The notes: generated from the letters alone by a model not told the origin. DNA of 64,000 bases from Paratinospora sagittata (GCA_035771175.1 JAYMFD010002346.1:1-64000), one strand, 5' to 3'; counted from the first letter of the stretch, positions 22,001-36,900 are shown. Made by a program: numbers and translations.

Positions 22001-25000
22001 TATTGGAACGGAGTTCCATCTATTTTGGGGGGTTGCTTGAAGGATATTGGGACTCGCTCAAAGAGTTGGAGAAGAAAGCAATACGGTGGATTGGTCGCGT
22101 TTGCCTCAATTACTTTTTTTATGTATATTTATTTCATTTAATCCAAAATTTTAGATTTGGGGGTCAAAAATTCAACGGGATATTGGAACGGAGTTCCATT
22201 TATTCCGGGGGTTCTTAGAAGGATATTTGGACTCGCTCAAAGAGTTGGTGGAGAAAGCAATACGGTGGATTGGTCGCGATTGCCTCAAACACATTTTCTA
22301 TGTAAATTTAGTTCATTTAAACCAAAATTTTAGATTTGGGGGTCAAAAATTCATCGGGATATTGGAACGGAGTTCCATCCATTCTGGGGGGTACTTAAAG
22401 GATATTGGGATTCGCTTAAAGAGTTGGTGGAGAAAGCAATACGGTGGATTGGTCACGATTTCCTTAAACACATTTTCTAAGTAAATTTAGCTCATTTAAA
22501 CCAAAATTTGAGATTTAGTGGTCAAAAATTCATCGGGATATTGGAATGGAGTTCCATCTATTCTGGGGGTTGCTTGAAGGATATTGGGACTCGCTCAAGG
22601 AGTTGGTAGAGAAAGCAATCCGGTGGATTGGTCGCGATTGCGTCAAACACTTTTTCTAAATATATTTAGTTCATTTAAACCAAAATTTAGATTGGGGGAC
22701 AAAAATTCACCGGGATATTGGAATGGAGTTCCATCTATTCCGGGGGTTCCTAGAAGGATATTTTGACTCGATCAAAGAGTTGGTGGAGAGAGCAATCTGG
22801 TGGATTGCTCGCGATTGCCTCAAACAAATTTTCAAAGTAAATTTAGTTCATTTAAACCAAAATTTGAGATTTAGTGGTCAAAAATTGATCGTGATATTGG
22901 AACGGAGTTTCATCTTTTCCGGGGATTCCTAGAAGGATATTGGGACTCGCTCAAAGACTTGGTGGAGAAAGCAATCCGGTGGATTGGTTGCGATTGCCTC
23001 AAACACATTTTCTAAGTAAATTTAGTTCGTTTCAACCAAAATTTGAGATTTAGGAGTCAAAAATTCATCGGGATATTGGAACGGAGTTCCATCTATTTTG
23101 GGGGGTTGCTTGAAGGATATCGGGACTCGCTCAAAGAGTTGGAGGAGAAAGCAATCCGGTGGATTGGTCGCGTTTGCCTCAATTACTTTCTCTAAGTATA
23201 TTTAGTTCATTTAAACCAGAATTTTAGATTTGGGGTCAAAAATTCACCGGGATATTGGAACGCGGTTCCATCTATTCTGGGGGGTGCTAGAAGGATATTG
23301 GGACTCGCTCAAAGAGTTGGTGGAGAAAGAAAACTGGTGGATTGGTAGCGATTGCCTCAAACACATTTTGTAAGTAAATTTAGTTCATTTAAACCAAAAT
23401 TTGAGATTTAGGGGTCAAAAATTCATCGGGATATTGGAACGGAGTTCCATCTATTCTGGGGGGTGCTAGAAGGATATTGGGACTCGGTCAAAGAGTTGGT
23501 GGGGAAAGCAATACGGTGGATTGGTCGCGATTGCCTCAAACACATTTTCTAAGTAAATTTAGTTTATTTAAACCAAAATTTTAGATTTGGTTTTCAAAAT
23601 TCATCGGGATATTGAAACGGAGTTCCATCTATTCTGGGGGTTGCTTAAAGGATATTGGGACTCGCTCAAAGAGTTGGTGGAGAAAGCAATACGGTCGATT
23701 GGTCGCGATTGCCTCAAACACATTTTCTATGTAAATTTAGTTCATTTAAACCAAAATTTGAGATTTAGGGGTCAAAAATTAATCGGGATATTGGAACGGA
23801 GTTCCATCTATTCTGGGGGGTTGCTAGAAGGATATTAGGACTCGCTCAAAGAGTAGGGGGAGAAAGCAATGCGGTGGATTGGTCGCTATTGCCTCAAACA
23901 CATTTCCTAAGTAAATTTAGTTCATTTAAACCAAAATTTGAGATTTAGGGGTCAAGAATTCATCGGGATATTGGAACAGAGTTCCATCTATTCTGGGGGG
24001 TGCTAAAAGGATATTGGGACTCGGTCAAAGAGTTGGTGAGAAAGCAATACGGAGGATTGGTCGCGATTGCCTCAAACACATTTTCTAAGTAAATTTAGTT
24101 CATTTAAACCAAAATTTGAGATTTAGGGTTCAAAAATTCATCGGGATATTGGAACGGAGTTTCATCTATTCTGGGGGGTGCTAGAAGGATATTGGGACTC
24201 GGTCAAAGAGTTGGTGGGGAAAGCAATACGGTGGATTGCTCGCGATTGCCTCAAACACATTTTCTAAGTAAATTTAGTTTATTTAAACCAAAATTTTAGA
24301 TTTGGTTTTCAAAAATTCATCGGGATGTTGAAACGGAGTTCCATCTATTCTGGGGGTTGCTTAAAGGATATTGGGACTCGCTCAAAGAGTTGGTGGAGAA
24401 AGCAATACGGTGGATTGGTCGCGATTGCCTCAAACACATTTTCTATGTAAATTTAGTTCATTTAAACCAAAATTTTAGATTTGGGGGACAAAAATTCATC
24501 GGGATATTGGAACGGAGTTCCATCAATTCTGGGGGGTGCTTAAAGGATATTGGGATTCGCTCAAAGAGTTGGTGGAGAAAGCAATACGGTGGATTGGTCG
24601 CGATTTCCTCAAACACATTTTCTAAGTAAATTTAGTTCATTTAAACCAAAATTTTAGATTTGGGGGTCAAAAATTTATCGGGATATTGAAACGGTGTTCC
24701 ATCTATTCTGGGGGTTGCTTGAAGGATATTCGGACTCGCTCAAGGAGTTGGTAGAGAAAGCAATCCGGTGGATTGGTCGCGATTGCCTCAGACACTTTTT
24801 CTAAGTATATTTAGTTCATTTAAACCAAAATTTAGATTTGGGGGTGAAAAATTCAACGGGATATTGGAATGGAGTTCCATCTATTCCGAGGGGTTGCTTG
24901 AATTATATTGGGACTCGCTCAAGGAGTTGGTGGAGAAAGCAATCTGATGGATTGGTCGCGTTTGCCTCAATTAATTTTTCTAAGTAAATTTAGTTCATTT

Positions 25001-28000
25001 AAACCAAAATTTTAGATTTGGGGGTCAAAAATTCATCGGGATATTTGAACGGAGTTCCATCTATTCTGGGCGGTGCTAGAAGGATATTGGGACTCGCTCA
25101 CACAGTTGGTGGAGAAAGCAATACGGTGGATTGGTCACGATTGCCTCAAACACATTTTCTAAGTTTATTTAGTTCATTTAAACCAAAATTTTAGATTTGG
25201 GGGTCAAAAATTCACCGGGATATTGGAACGGAGTTCCATCTATTCCGGGGGTTCCTAAAAGGATATTGGGACTCGCTCAAAGACTTGGTGGAGAAAGCAA
25301 TATGGTGGATTGGTCGCGATTGCCTCAAACACATTTCCTAAGTAAATTTAGTTCATTTAAACCAAAATTTGAGATTTAGGGGTCAAAAATTCATCGGGAT
25401 ATTGGAACGGAGTTCCATCTATTCTGGGGGATGCTAGAAGGATATTGGGACTCGCTCAAATAGTTGGTGGAGAAAGCAATACGGTGGATTGGTCGCGATT
25501 GCCTCAAACACATTTTCTAAGTAATTTTAGTTCATTTAATCCAAAATTTTAGATTTGGGGGTCAAAAATTAATCGGGTTATTGAAATGGAGTTCCATCTA
25601 TTCTGGAGGTTGCTTGAAGGATATTGGGACTCGCTCAAGGAGTTGGTAGAGAAAGCAATCCGGTGGATTGGTCGCGATTGCCTCAAACACTTTTTCTAAA
25701 TATATTTAGTTCGTTTAAACCAAAATTTAGATTTGGGGGTCAAAAACTCACCGGGATATTGGAATGGAGTTCCATCTATTCCGGGGGTTCCTAGAAGGAT
25801 ATTGGGACTCGATCAAAGAGTTGGTGGAGAGAGCAATCTGGTAGATTGCTCGCGATTGCCTCAAACAAATTTTCAAAGTAAATTTAGTTCATTTAAACCA
25901 AAATTTGAGATTTAGTGGTCAAAAATTCATCGGGATATTGGAACGGAGTTCCATCTATTCTGGGGGGTTGCTTGAAGGATATTGGGATTAGCTCAAGGAG
26001 TTGGTAGAGAAAGCAATCCGGTGGATTGGTCGCGATTGCCTCAAACACTTTTTCTAAATATATTTAGTTCATTTAAACCAAAATTTAGATTTGGGGGTCA
26101 AAAATTCACCGGGATATTGGAATGGAGTTCCATCTATTCCGGGGGTTCCTAGAAGGATATAGGGACTCGATCAAAGAGTTGGTGGAGAGAGCAATCTGGT
26201 AGATTGCTCGCGATTGCCTCAAACACACTTCCTAAGTAAATTTAGTTCATTTAAACCAAAATTTGAGATTTAGGCGTCAAAAATTCATCGGTATATTGGA
26301 ACGGAGTTCCATCTATTCTGGGGGGTTGCTAATTAGGACTCGCTCAAAGAGTAGGTGGAGAAAACAATCCGGTGGAGTGGTCGCGATTGCCTCAAACACA
26401 TTTCCTAAGTAAATTTAGTTCATTTAAACCAAAATTTGAGATTTAGTGGTCAAAAATTGATCGGGATATTGCAACGGAGTTCCATCTATTATGGGGGGTT
26501 GCTAGAAGGATATTAAGACTCGCTTAAATAGTAGGGGGAGAAAGCAATCCGGTGGATTGGTCGCTATTGCCTCAAACACATTTCCTAAGTAAATTTAGTT
26601 CATTTAAACCAAAATTTGAGATTCAGTGGTCAAAAATTCATCGGGATATTGGAACGCGGTTCCATCTATTCTGGGGGGTGCTAGAAGGATATTGGGACTC
26701 GCTCAAATAGTTGGTGGAGAAAACAATATGGTGGATTGGTCGCGATTGCCTCAAACACATTTTCTATGTAAATTTAGTTCATTTAAACCAAAATTTTAGA
26801 TTTGGGGGACAAAAATTCATCAGGATATTGGAACGGAGTTCCATCTATTCTGGGGGGTGCTTAAAGGATATTGGGATTCGCTCAAAGATTTGGTGGAGAA
26901 AGCAATACGGTGGATTGGTCGCGATTTCCTCAAACACATTTTCTAAGTAAATTTAGTTCATTTAAACCAAAATTTTAGATTTGGGGGTCAAAAATTTATC
27001 GGGATATTGAAACGAAGTTCCATCTATTCTGGGGGTTGCTTGAAGGATATTGGGACTCGCTCAAGGAGTTGGTAGAGAAAGCAATCCGGTGGATTGGTCG
27101 CGATTGCCTCAAACACTTTTTCTAAGTATATTTAGTTCATTTAAACCAAAATTTAGATTTGGGGGTGAAAAATTCACCGGGATATTGGAATGAAGTTCCA
27201 TCTATTCCGGGGGGTTGCTTGAATTATATTGGGACTCGCTCAAGGAGTTGGTGGAAAAAGCAATCCGATGGATTGGTCGCGTTTGCCTCAATTACTTTTT
27301 CTAAGTAAATTTAGTTCATGTAAACCAAAATTTTAGATTTGGGGGTCAAAAATTCATCGGGATATTGGAACGGAGTTCCATCTATTCTAGGGGGTGCTAG
27401 AAGGATATTAGGACTCGCTCAAAAAGTTGGTGGAGAAAGCAATACGGTGGATTGGTCACGATTGCCTCAAACACATTTTCTAAGTAATTTTGTTCATTTA
27501 AACCAAAATTTGAGATTTATGGGTCAAAAATTCGTCGGGATCCTGGAACGGAGTTCCATCTATTCTGGGGGTTGCTAGAAGGATATTGGGATTAGCCCAA
27601 CGAGTTGGTGGAGAAAGCAATCCGGTGGATTGGTCGCGATTGCCTCAAACACATTTTCTAAGTAAATATAGTTCGTTTAAACCAAAATTTGAGATTTAGG
27701 GGTCAAAAATTCATCGGGATATTGTAACGGAGTTCCATCTATTCCGGGGGTTCCGAGAAGGATGTTAGGACTCGCTCAAAGAGTAGGTGGAGAAAGCAAA
27801 ACGGTGGATTGGTCGCGATTGCTTCAAACACATTTTCTAAGTAAATTTAGTTCATTTAAACCGAAATTTGAGATTTATGGGTCAAAAATTCATCGGGATA
27901 TTGGAACGGAGTTCCATCTATTCTGGGGGGTTGCTTGAATTATATTGGGACTCGCTCAAGGAGTTGGTGGAGAAAGCAATCCGGTGGATTGGTCGCGTTT

Positions 28001-31000
28001 GCCTCAATTACTTTTTCTAAGTATATTTAGTTAATTTAAACCAAAATTTTAGATTTGGTGGTCAAAAATTCACCGGGATATTGGAACGAAGTTCCATCTA
28101 TTCCAGAGGTTCCTAGAACGACATTGGGACTCTCTCAAAGAGTTGGTGGAGAAAGCAATATGGTGGATTGGTCGCGATTCCCTCAAACACATTTCCTAAG
28201 TAAATTTAGTTCATTTAAACCAAAATTTGAGATTTAGGGGTCAAAAATTCATCAGGATATTGGAACGGAGTTCCATCTATTCTGGGGGGTGCTAGAAGGA
28301 TATTAGGACTCGCTCAAAGAGTAGGTGGAGAAAGCAATCCGGTGGAGTGGTCGCGATTGCCTCAAACACATTTCCTAAGTAAATTTAGTTCATTTAAACC
28401 AAAATTTGAGATTTAGTGGTCAAAAATTGATCGGGATATTGGAACGGAGTTCCATCTATTCCGGGGGTTCCTAGAAGGATATTGGGACTCGCTCAAAGAC
28501 TTGGTGGAGAAAGCAATCCGGTGGATTGGTTGCGATTGCCTCAAACACATTTTCTAAGTAAATTTAGTTCGTTTAAACCAAAATTTGAGATTTAGGTGCC
28601 AAAAATTCATCGGGGTATTGGAACGGAGTTCCATCTATTTTGGGGGGTTGCTTGAAGGATATTGGGACTCGCTCAAAGAGTTGGAGAAGAAAGCAATCTG
28701 GTGGATTGGTCGCGTTTGCCTCAATTACTTTTTTTAAGTATATTAAGTTCATTTAAACCAAAATTTTAGATTTGGGGGTCAAAAATTCACCGGGATATTG
28801 GAACGGAGTTCCATTTATTCTGGGGGTTCTTAGAAGGATATTGGGACTCGCTCAAAGAGTTGGTGGAGAAAGCAAACTGGTGGATTGGTAGCGATTGCCT
28901 CAAACACATTTTCTAAGTAAAGTTAGTTCATTTAAACCAAAATTTTAGATTTGGTTTTCAAAAATTTATCGGGATATTGAAACGGAGTTCCATCTATTCT
29001 GGGGGTTGCTTAAAGGATATTGGGACTTGCTCAAAGAGTTGGTGGAGAAAGCAATACGGTGGATTGGTCGCGATTGCCTCAAACACATTTTCTATGTAAA
29101 TTTAGTTCATTTAAACCAAAATTTGAGATTTAGGGGTCAAAAATTCATCGGGATATTGGAACGGAGTTCCATCTATTCTGGGGGGTTGCTAGAAGGATAT
29201 TAGGACTCGCTCAAAGAGTAGGTGGAGAAAGCAATCCGGTGGAGTGGTCGCGATTGCTTCAAACACATTTCCTAAGTAAATTTAGTTCATTTAAACCAAA
29301 ATTTGAGATTTAGTGGTCAAAAATTGATCGGGATATTGGAACGGAGTTCCATCTATTCCGGGGGTTCCTAGAAGGATATTGGGACTCGCTCAAACACTTG
29401 GGGGAGAAAGCAATCCGGTGGATTGGCTGCGATTGCCTCAAACACATTTTCTAAGTAAATTTAGTTCGTTTAAACCAAAATTTGAGATTTAGGGGTCAAA
29501 AATTCATCGGGATATTGGAACGGAGTTCCATCTATTTTGGGGGGTTGCTTGAAGGATATTGGGACTCGCTTAAAGAGTTGGAGAAGAAAGCAATCCGGTG
29601 GATTGGTCGCGTTTGCCTCAATTACTTTTTTTAAGTATATTTAGTTCATTTAAACCAAAATTTTAGATTTTGGGGTGAAAAATTCACCGGGATATTGGAA
29701 CGGAGTTCCATTTATTCCGTGGGTTCTTAGAAGGATATTGGGACTCGCTCAAAGAGTTGGTGGAGAAAGGAAACTGGTGGATTGGTAGCGATTGCCTCAA
29801 CCACATTTTCTAAGTAAAGTTAGTTCATTTAAACCAAAATTTTAGATTTGGTTTTCAAAAATTCATCGGGATATTGAAACGGAGTTCCATCTATTCTGGG
29901 GGTTGCTTAAAGGATATTGGGACTCGCTCAAAGAGTTGGTGGAGAAAGTAATACGGTGGATTGGTCGCGATTGCCTCAAACACATTTTCTATGTAAATTT
30001 AGTTCATTTAAACCAAAATTTTTGATTTGGGGGTCAAAAATTCATCGGGATATTGGAACGGAGTTCCATCTATTCTGGGGGGTGCTTCCAGGATATTGGG
30101 ATTCGCTCAAAGAGTTGGTGGAGAAAGCAATACGGTGGATTGGTCGCGATTGCCTCAAACACATTTTCTAAGTAAATTTAGTTCATTTAAACCAAAATTT
30201 TAGATTTGGGGGTCAAAAATTTATCGGGATATTGAAACGGTGTTCCATCTATTCTGGGGGTTGCTTGAAGGATATTGGGACTCGCTCAAGGAGTTGGTAG
30301 AGAAAGCAATCCGGTGGATTGGTCGCGATTGCCTCAGACACTTTTTCTAAGTATATTTAGTTCATTTAAACCAAAATTTAGCTTTGGGGGTGAAAAATTC
30401 ACCGGGATATTGGAATGGAGTTCCATCTATTCCGGGGGGTTGCTTGAATTATATTGGGACTCGCTCGACGAGTTGGTGGAGAAAGCAATCTGATGGATTG
30501 GTCGCGTTTGCCTCAATTACTTTTTCTAAGTAAATTTAGTTCATTTAAACCAAAATTTTAGATTTGGGGGTCAAGAATTCATCGGGATATTGGAACGGAG
30601 TTCCATCTATTTTGGGGGGTTGCTTGAAGGATATTGGGACTTGCTCAAAGAGTTGGAGAAGAAAGCAATCCGGTGGATTGGTCGCGTTTGCCTCAATTAC
30701 TTTTTTTAAGTATATTTAGTTCAGTTAAACCAAAATTTTAGATTTGGGGGTCAAAAATTCATCGGGATATTGGAACGGAGTTCCATCTATTCTGGGGGGT
30801 GCTAGAAAGATATTGGGACTCGCTCACACAGTTGGTGGAGAAAGCAATACGGTGGATTGGTCACGATTGCCTCAAACACATTTTCTAAGTATATTTAGTT
30901 CATTTAAACCAAAATTTTAGATTTGGGGGTCAAAAATTCACCGGGATATTGGAACGGAGTTCCATCTATTCCGGGGGTTCCTAAAAGGATATTGGGACTC

Positions 31001-31400
31001 GCTCAAAGACTTGGTGGAGAAAGCAATATGGTGGATTGGTCGCGAGTGCTTCAAACACATTTTCTAAGTAAATTTAGTTCATTTAAGCCAAAATTTGAGA
31101 TTTAGGGGTCAAAAATTTATCGGGAAATTGGAACGGAGTTCCATCTATTCTGGGGGTTCCTAGAAGGATATTGGGACTCGCTCAAAGACTTGGTGGAGAA
31201 AGCAATATGGTTGATTGGTCGCGATTGCCTCACACACATTTTCTAAGTAAATTTAGTTCGTTTAAACCAAAATTTGAGATTTAGGGGTCAAAAATTTATC
31301 GCGAAATTGGAACGGAGTTCCTTCTATTCCGGGGGTTCCTAGAAGGATATTGGGACTCGCTCAAGGAGTTAGTGGAGAAAGCAATCTGGTGGATTGGTCG
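16045..31400 (+). repeat. Satellite array, irregular middle domain
   Basis: Uninterrupted monomers of about 178-180 bp, all in the same orientation. Variant types present on the left recur (GGTTTTCAAAAATTCATC, TTGAATTATATTGGG, AAACTGGTGGATTGGTAGCG), but their order is not regularly periodic. For example, the TTGCTTAAAGG variant falls at 16546, 20601, 23641, 24357, 29006 and 29903, with uneven spacing. The divergent monomer class of the right half is absent. One shortened monomer lies at about 19262. No gene or second mobile element is visible. Confidence 0.93.
19180..19290 (+). repeat. Truncated satellite monomer
   Basis: Near 19262-19269 the text passes from CTCAAGGAGTT directly to CATTTAAACC. 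About 67 bp of the monomer (GGTGGAGAAAG through TTTAGTT) is missing. AGTT occurs on both sides of the expected break, so a microhomology deletion is plausible. Confidence 0.8.
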
Positions 31401-32160
31401 CGATTGCCTCAAACACTTTTTCTAAGTATATTTATTTCATTTAAACAAAAATTTTAGATTTTGGGGTCAAAAATTCACCGGGATATTAGAACGGAGTTCC
31501 TTCTATTCCGGGGGTTCCTAGAAGGATATTGGGACTCGCTCAAAGAGTTGGTGGAGAAAGCAATCCGGTGGATTGGTCGTGATTTCCTAAAACACATTTT
31601 CTTAGTAAATTTAGTTCATTTAAACCAAAATTTGAGATTTAGGGGTCAAAAATTCATCGGAATATTTGAACGGAGTTCCATCTATTCTAGGTTTGCTTGA
31701 AGGATATTGGGACTCGCTCAGAGAGTTGGTGGAGAAAGCAATCCGGTGTATTGGTCGGGATTGCCTCAAACACATTTTTTAAGTAAATTTAGTTCATTTA
31801 AACCAAAATTTGAAATTTGGGGGTCAAAAATTCACCGGGATATTGGAACAAAGTTCCATCTATTCCGGGGGTTCCGAGAAGGATATTAGGACTAGCTCAA
31901 ATAGTTGGTGAAGAAAGCAATCCGGTGGATTGGTCGCATTTGCTTGAAACACATTTTCTAAGTAAATTTAGTTCCTTTAAACCAAAATTTTAGATTTGGG
32001 GGTCAAAAATTTACCGGGATATTGGAACGGAGTTCCATCTTTTCCGGGGGTTCCAAGAAATATATTGGGACTCGGTCAAATAGTTGGAGGAGATACCAAT
32101 CTGGTGGATTGGTCGCGATTGCCTCAAACACATTTTCTAAGTAAATTTAGTTCATTTAAA

Positions 32161-32520
32161 CCCAAAACTTTAGATTTAGGGGTCAAAAATTCACCGGCAT
32201 ATTGGAATGGAGTTCCATCTAGTTCGGGGGTTGCTGGATGGATATTGGGACTGGCTCAAAGAGTTGGGCGAGAAAGCAATCATGTGGATTGGTCGCGATT
32301 GCCTCAAACACATTTTCTAAGTAAATTTAGTTCATTTAAACCCAAAACTTTAGATTTAGGGGTCAAAAATTCACCGGCATATTGGAATGGAGTTCCATCT
32401 AGTTCGGGGATTGCTGGATGGATATTGGGACTGGCTCAAAGAGTTGGGCGAGAAAGCAATCATGTGGATTGGTTAAGATTGCCTCAAACACATTTTCTAA
32501 GTAAATTTAGTTCATTTAAA
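32161..32520 (+). repeat. Near-identical adjacent 180 bp monomers
   Basis: 32161-32340 and 32341-32520 have the same length and almost the same sequence, both starting CCCAAAACTTTAGATTTAGG and carrying the private variants CACCGGCATATTGG, CATCTAGTTCGGGG and GGATGGATATTGGGACTGG. Only a couple of bases differ. This is a recent one-monomer duplication. Confidence 0.9.
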
Positions 32521-33699
32521 CCAAAATTTTAGATTTGGGGGTCAAAAATTCATCGGGATATTGGGACGGAGTTCCATCTATTCCGGGGGTTCTGAGAAGG
32601 ATATTAGGACTCGCTCAAAGAGTAGGTGGAGAAAGCAATACGGTGGATTGGTCGCGATTGCTTCAAACACATTTTTTAAGTAAATTTAGTTCATTTAAAC
32701 CAAAATTTGAGATTTATGGGTCAAAAATTCATTGGGATAATGGAACGGAGTTCCATCTATTCTGGGCGTTGTTTGAAGGATATTGGGACTCGCTCAAGGA
32801 GTTGGTGGAGAAACCAATCCGGTGGATTGGTCGCGATTGCTTCAAACACATTTTCTAAGTAAATTTAGTTCATTTAAACCAAAATTTTAGATTTATGGGT
32901 CAAAAATTCATTGGGATAATGGAACGGAGTTCCATCTATTCTGGGCGTTGTTTGAAGGATATTGGGACTCGCTCAAGGAGTTGGTGGAGAAAGCAATCCG
33001 GTGGATTGGTCGCGATTGCCTCAAACACGTTTTCTAAGTTTATTTAATTCATTTAAAAAAAAATTAGATTTGGGGGTCAAAAATTCACCAGGATATTGGA
33101 ACGGAGTTCCATTTATTCCGGGGGTTCGTAGAAGGATATTGGGACTCGCTCAAAGAGTTGGTGGAGAAAGTAATCCGGTGGATTGGTCGCGATTGCCTCA
33201 AACACATTTTCTAAGTAAATTTAGTTCATTTAAACCAAAATTTGAGATTTAGGAGTCAAAAATTCTTCCGAATATTGGAACGGAGTTCCATCTATTTTGG
33301 GGGTTGCTAGAATCATATTGGGACTCGCTCAAAGAGTTGGTGGAGAAAGCAATCAGGTGGATTGGTTGCGATTGCCTCAAACACATTTTTTAAGTAAATT
33401 TATTTCATTTAAACCAAAATTTTAGATTTGGGGGTGAAAAATTCACCGGGATATTGGGACGGAGTTCCATCTATTCCGGGGGTTCCTAGAAGGATATTGG
33501 GACTCCCTCAAAGAGTTGGGCGAGAAAGCAATTCGGTGGATTGGTCGCGATTGCCTCAAACACGTTTTCTAAGTAAATTTAGTTCATGTAAACCAAAATT
33601 TGAGATTTAGGGGTCAAAAATTCATGGGGATATTGGAATGGAGTTCAATCTATTCTGGGGGTTGTAGAAGGATATTGGGACTCGCACAAAGAGTTGGTC

Positions 33700-33960
33700 G
33701 AGAGAGCAATACGGTGGATTGGTCGCGATTGCCTCAAACCCGTTATCTAAGTGAATTTAGTTCATATAAACTTCCGATTTGTGTGTCAAAAATTCAGCAG
33801 AACCTCAGAATAAGGTTTCATCGACTCTACGGGGTTCCTGGGAGGATATTGGGACTTGCGCAATGTGTTATGGCAGAAAAAAGCCCAGTGGATTGGTTAT
33901 TTTTTCCTGAAACACATTTTCTAAGCCATTTTAGTTCATTAAATAAACCTTTTGGCTTGG
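33700..33960 (+). repeat. Divergent monomer class, first occurrence
   Basis: This monomer departs strongly from the main type: CCGATTTGTGTGTCAAAAATTC, AACCTC-GGAAT-AAGGTT, CATCGACTCTACGGGG, GCAATGTGTTATGGCAG and ATTAAATAAACC. It is followed by a second divergent monomer with GGCTTGGGGG. The type recurs (CACAATGTGTTATGG-like marker) at about 34748, 38858, 41179, 43146, 45106, 47073, 47613, 49570, 51535, 53679, 55825, 58863, 59571, 60103, 60904 and 62689, and never to the left of this point. Confidence 0.87.
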
Positions 33961-36900
33961 GGGACAAAAATTCATCGAGATATTGGAATAGAGTTCCATC
34001 TATTCTGAGGCTTCCTAGTAGGATATTGGGACGCCCTCAAAGAGTAGGTGGAGAAAGCAATACGGTGGATTGGTCGCGATTGCTTCAAACACATTTTCAA
34101 TGTAAATATAGTTCACATAAACCAAAATTTGTGATTTATGGGTCAAAAATTTATCGGGATATTGGAACGGCGTTCGATCTATTCTGGGGGTTGCTTGAAG
34201 GATATTGGGACTCGCTTAAAGAGTTGGTGGAGAAAGCAATCCGGTGGATTTGTCGCAATTACGTCAAACACTTTTTCTAAGTATATCTAGTTCATTTAAA
34301 CCAAAATTTTAGATTTGGGGGTCAAAAATTCACTTGGATATTGGAACGGAGTTCCATCTATTCCAAGGGGTTCCTAGAAGGATATTGGGACTCGTTCAAA
34401 GAGTTGGTGGAGAAAGCAATACGGTGTATTGGTCGCGATTGCCTCAAACACATTTTCTAAGTAAATTTAGTTCATTTAAACCAAAATTTGAGATTTGGGG
34501 GTCTAAAATTCACCTGGATTTAGGAACGGAGTTCCATCCATTCCTGGGGTTCCTAGAAGGATGTTGGGACTCGTACAAAGAGTTAGGCAAGAAAGCAATA
34601 CGGTGAATTGGTCGAGATTGCCTCAAATTCGTTATCTAAGTGAATTTAGTTCATATAAAGTTCCGATTTGGGTGTCAAAAATTTTGCAGGACCTCGGAAT
34701 GAGGTTTGATCGACTCTACGGGGTTCTTGGGACGATATTGGGACTTGCACAATGTGTTATGGCAGAAAAAAGCCCAGTGGATTGGTTATTTTTTCCTCAA
34801 ACGCATTTTCTAAGCCATTTTAGTTCATTAAATAAACCTTTTGGTTTGGGGGTCAAAAATTCAACGGGATATTGGAACCGAGTTCCATCTATTACGAGGG
34901 TTCCTAGTAGGATATTGGGACGCGCTCAAAGAGTAGGTGGAAAAAGCAATACGGTGGATTGGTCGCGATTGCTTCAAACACATTTTCTAAGTAAATTTAG
35001 TTCATTTAAACCAAAATTTGAGATTTATGGGTCAAAAATTCATCGGGATCCTGGAACGGAGTTCCATCTATTATGGGGGTTGCTAGAAGGATATTGGGAC
35101 TCGCCCAACGAGTTGGTGGAGAAAGCAATCTGGTGTATTGGTTGGGATTGCCTCAAACACATTTTCTAAGTAAATTTAGTTCATTTAAACCAAAATTTTA
35201 GATTTGGGGGTCAAAAATTCACCGGGATATTGGAATGGAGTTCCATCTATTCCGGGGGTTCCTAGAAGGATATTGGGACTCGCTCAAAGAGTTGGTGGAG
35301 AAAGCAATACGGTGTATTGGTCGCGATTGCCTCAAACACATTTTCTAAGTAAATTTAGTTCATTTAAACCAAATTTTGAGATTTAGGGGTAAAAAATTCA
35401 TCGGGATATAGGAACGGAGTTCCATCTGTTATGAGGCTTGCTAGAAGGATATTGGGACTCACTCAAGGGGTTGGTGGAGAAAACAATCTTGTGGATTGGT
35501 CGCGATTGCGTGAAACACATTTTCTAAGTAAATTTAGTTCATTCAAACCAAGATTTTAGATTTGGGGGTGAAAAATTGACTGGAATATTGAAACGGAGTT
35601 CCATCTATTCCGGGCGTTCCTAGAAGGATATCGGGAGTCGCTCAAAAAGTTGGTGGAGAAAGCAATCCGGTGGAGTGGTCGCGATTGCCTCAAACACATT
35701 TTCTAAGTAAATTTAGTTCGTTTAAATCCAAAATTTTAGATTTGGGGGTCAAAATTTCACCGGGATATTGGAACGGAGTTCCATTTTTTCCGGGGGTTCC
35801 AAGAAGGATATTGGGACTCGCTCAAAGAGTTGGAAGAGAAAGAAGCCGGTGGATTGGTCGCATTTGCCTGAAACACATTTTCTAAGTAAATTAAGTTCCT
35901 TTAAACCAAAGTTTTAGATTTGGGGGTCAAAAATTTACCGGGATATTGGAACGGAGTTCCATCTATTCCGGGGGTTCCAAGAAAGATATTGGGACTCGGT
36001 CAAATAGTTGGTGGAGATAGCAATCTGGTGGATTGGTCGCGATTGCCTCAAACACATTTTCTAAGTAAATTTAGTTCATTTAAACCCAAAACTTTAGATT
36101 TGGGGGTTAAAAATTCACCGGCATATTGGAATGGAGTTCCATCTAGTTCGGGGGTTGCTGGATGGATATTGGGACTGGCTCAAAGAGTTGGGCGAGAAAG
36201 CAATCATGTGGATTGCTCGCGATTGCCTCAAACACATTTTCTAAGTAAATTTAGTTCATTATACCAAAATTTGAGATTTAGGGGTCAAAAATTCATCGGT
36301 ATATTGGAACGAAGTTCCATCTATTCCGGGGGTTCCTAGAAGAATATTTGGACTCGCTCAAAGAGTTGGTGGAGAAAGCAATCCGGTGTATTGGTTAAGA
36401 TTGCCTCAAACACATTTTCTAAGTAAATTTAGTTCACTTAAACCAAAATTATAGATTTGGGGGTCAAAAATTCATCGGGATATTGGGACGGAGTTCCATC
36501 TATTCCGGGGGTTCTGAGAAGGATATTAGGACTCGCTCAAAGAGTAGGTGGAGAAAGCAATACGGTGGATTGGTCGCGATTGCTTCAAACACATTTTCTA
36601 AGTAAATTTAGTTCATTTAAACCAAAATTTGAGATTTATGGGTCAAAAATTCATTGGGATAATGGAACGGAGTTCCATCTATTCTGGGCGTTGTTTGAAG
36701 GATATTGGGACTCGCTCAAGGAGTTGGTGGAGAAACTAATCCGGTGGATTGGTCGCGATTGCTTCAAACACATTTTCTAAGTAAATTTAGTTCATTTAAA
36801 CCAAAATTTGAGATTTATGGGTCAAAAATTCATTGGGATAATGCAACGGAGTTCCATCTATTCTAGGTGTTGTTTGAAGGATATTGGGACTCGCTCAAGG

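Noticed and set aside
31996..32532. Stop-free frame of 178 codons with a repeated GVKNSPAYWNGVPSS-like peptide, as a candidate repeat-protein gene
   Set aside because: It is three satellite monomers of exactly 180 bp read in one frame. There is no promoter, no unique sequence, and the same text continues out of frame on both sides.
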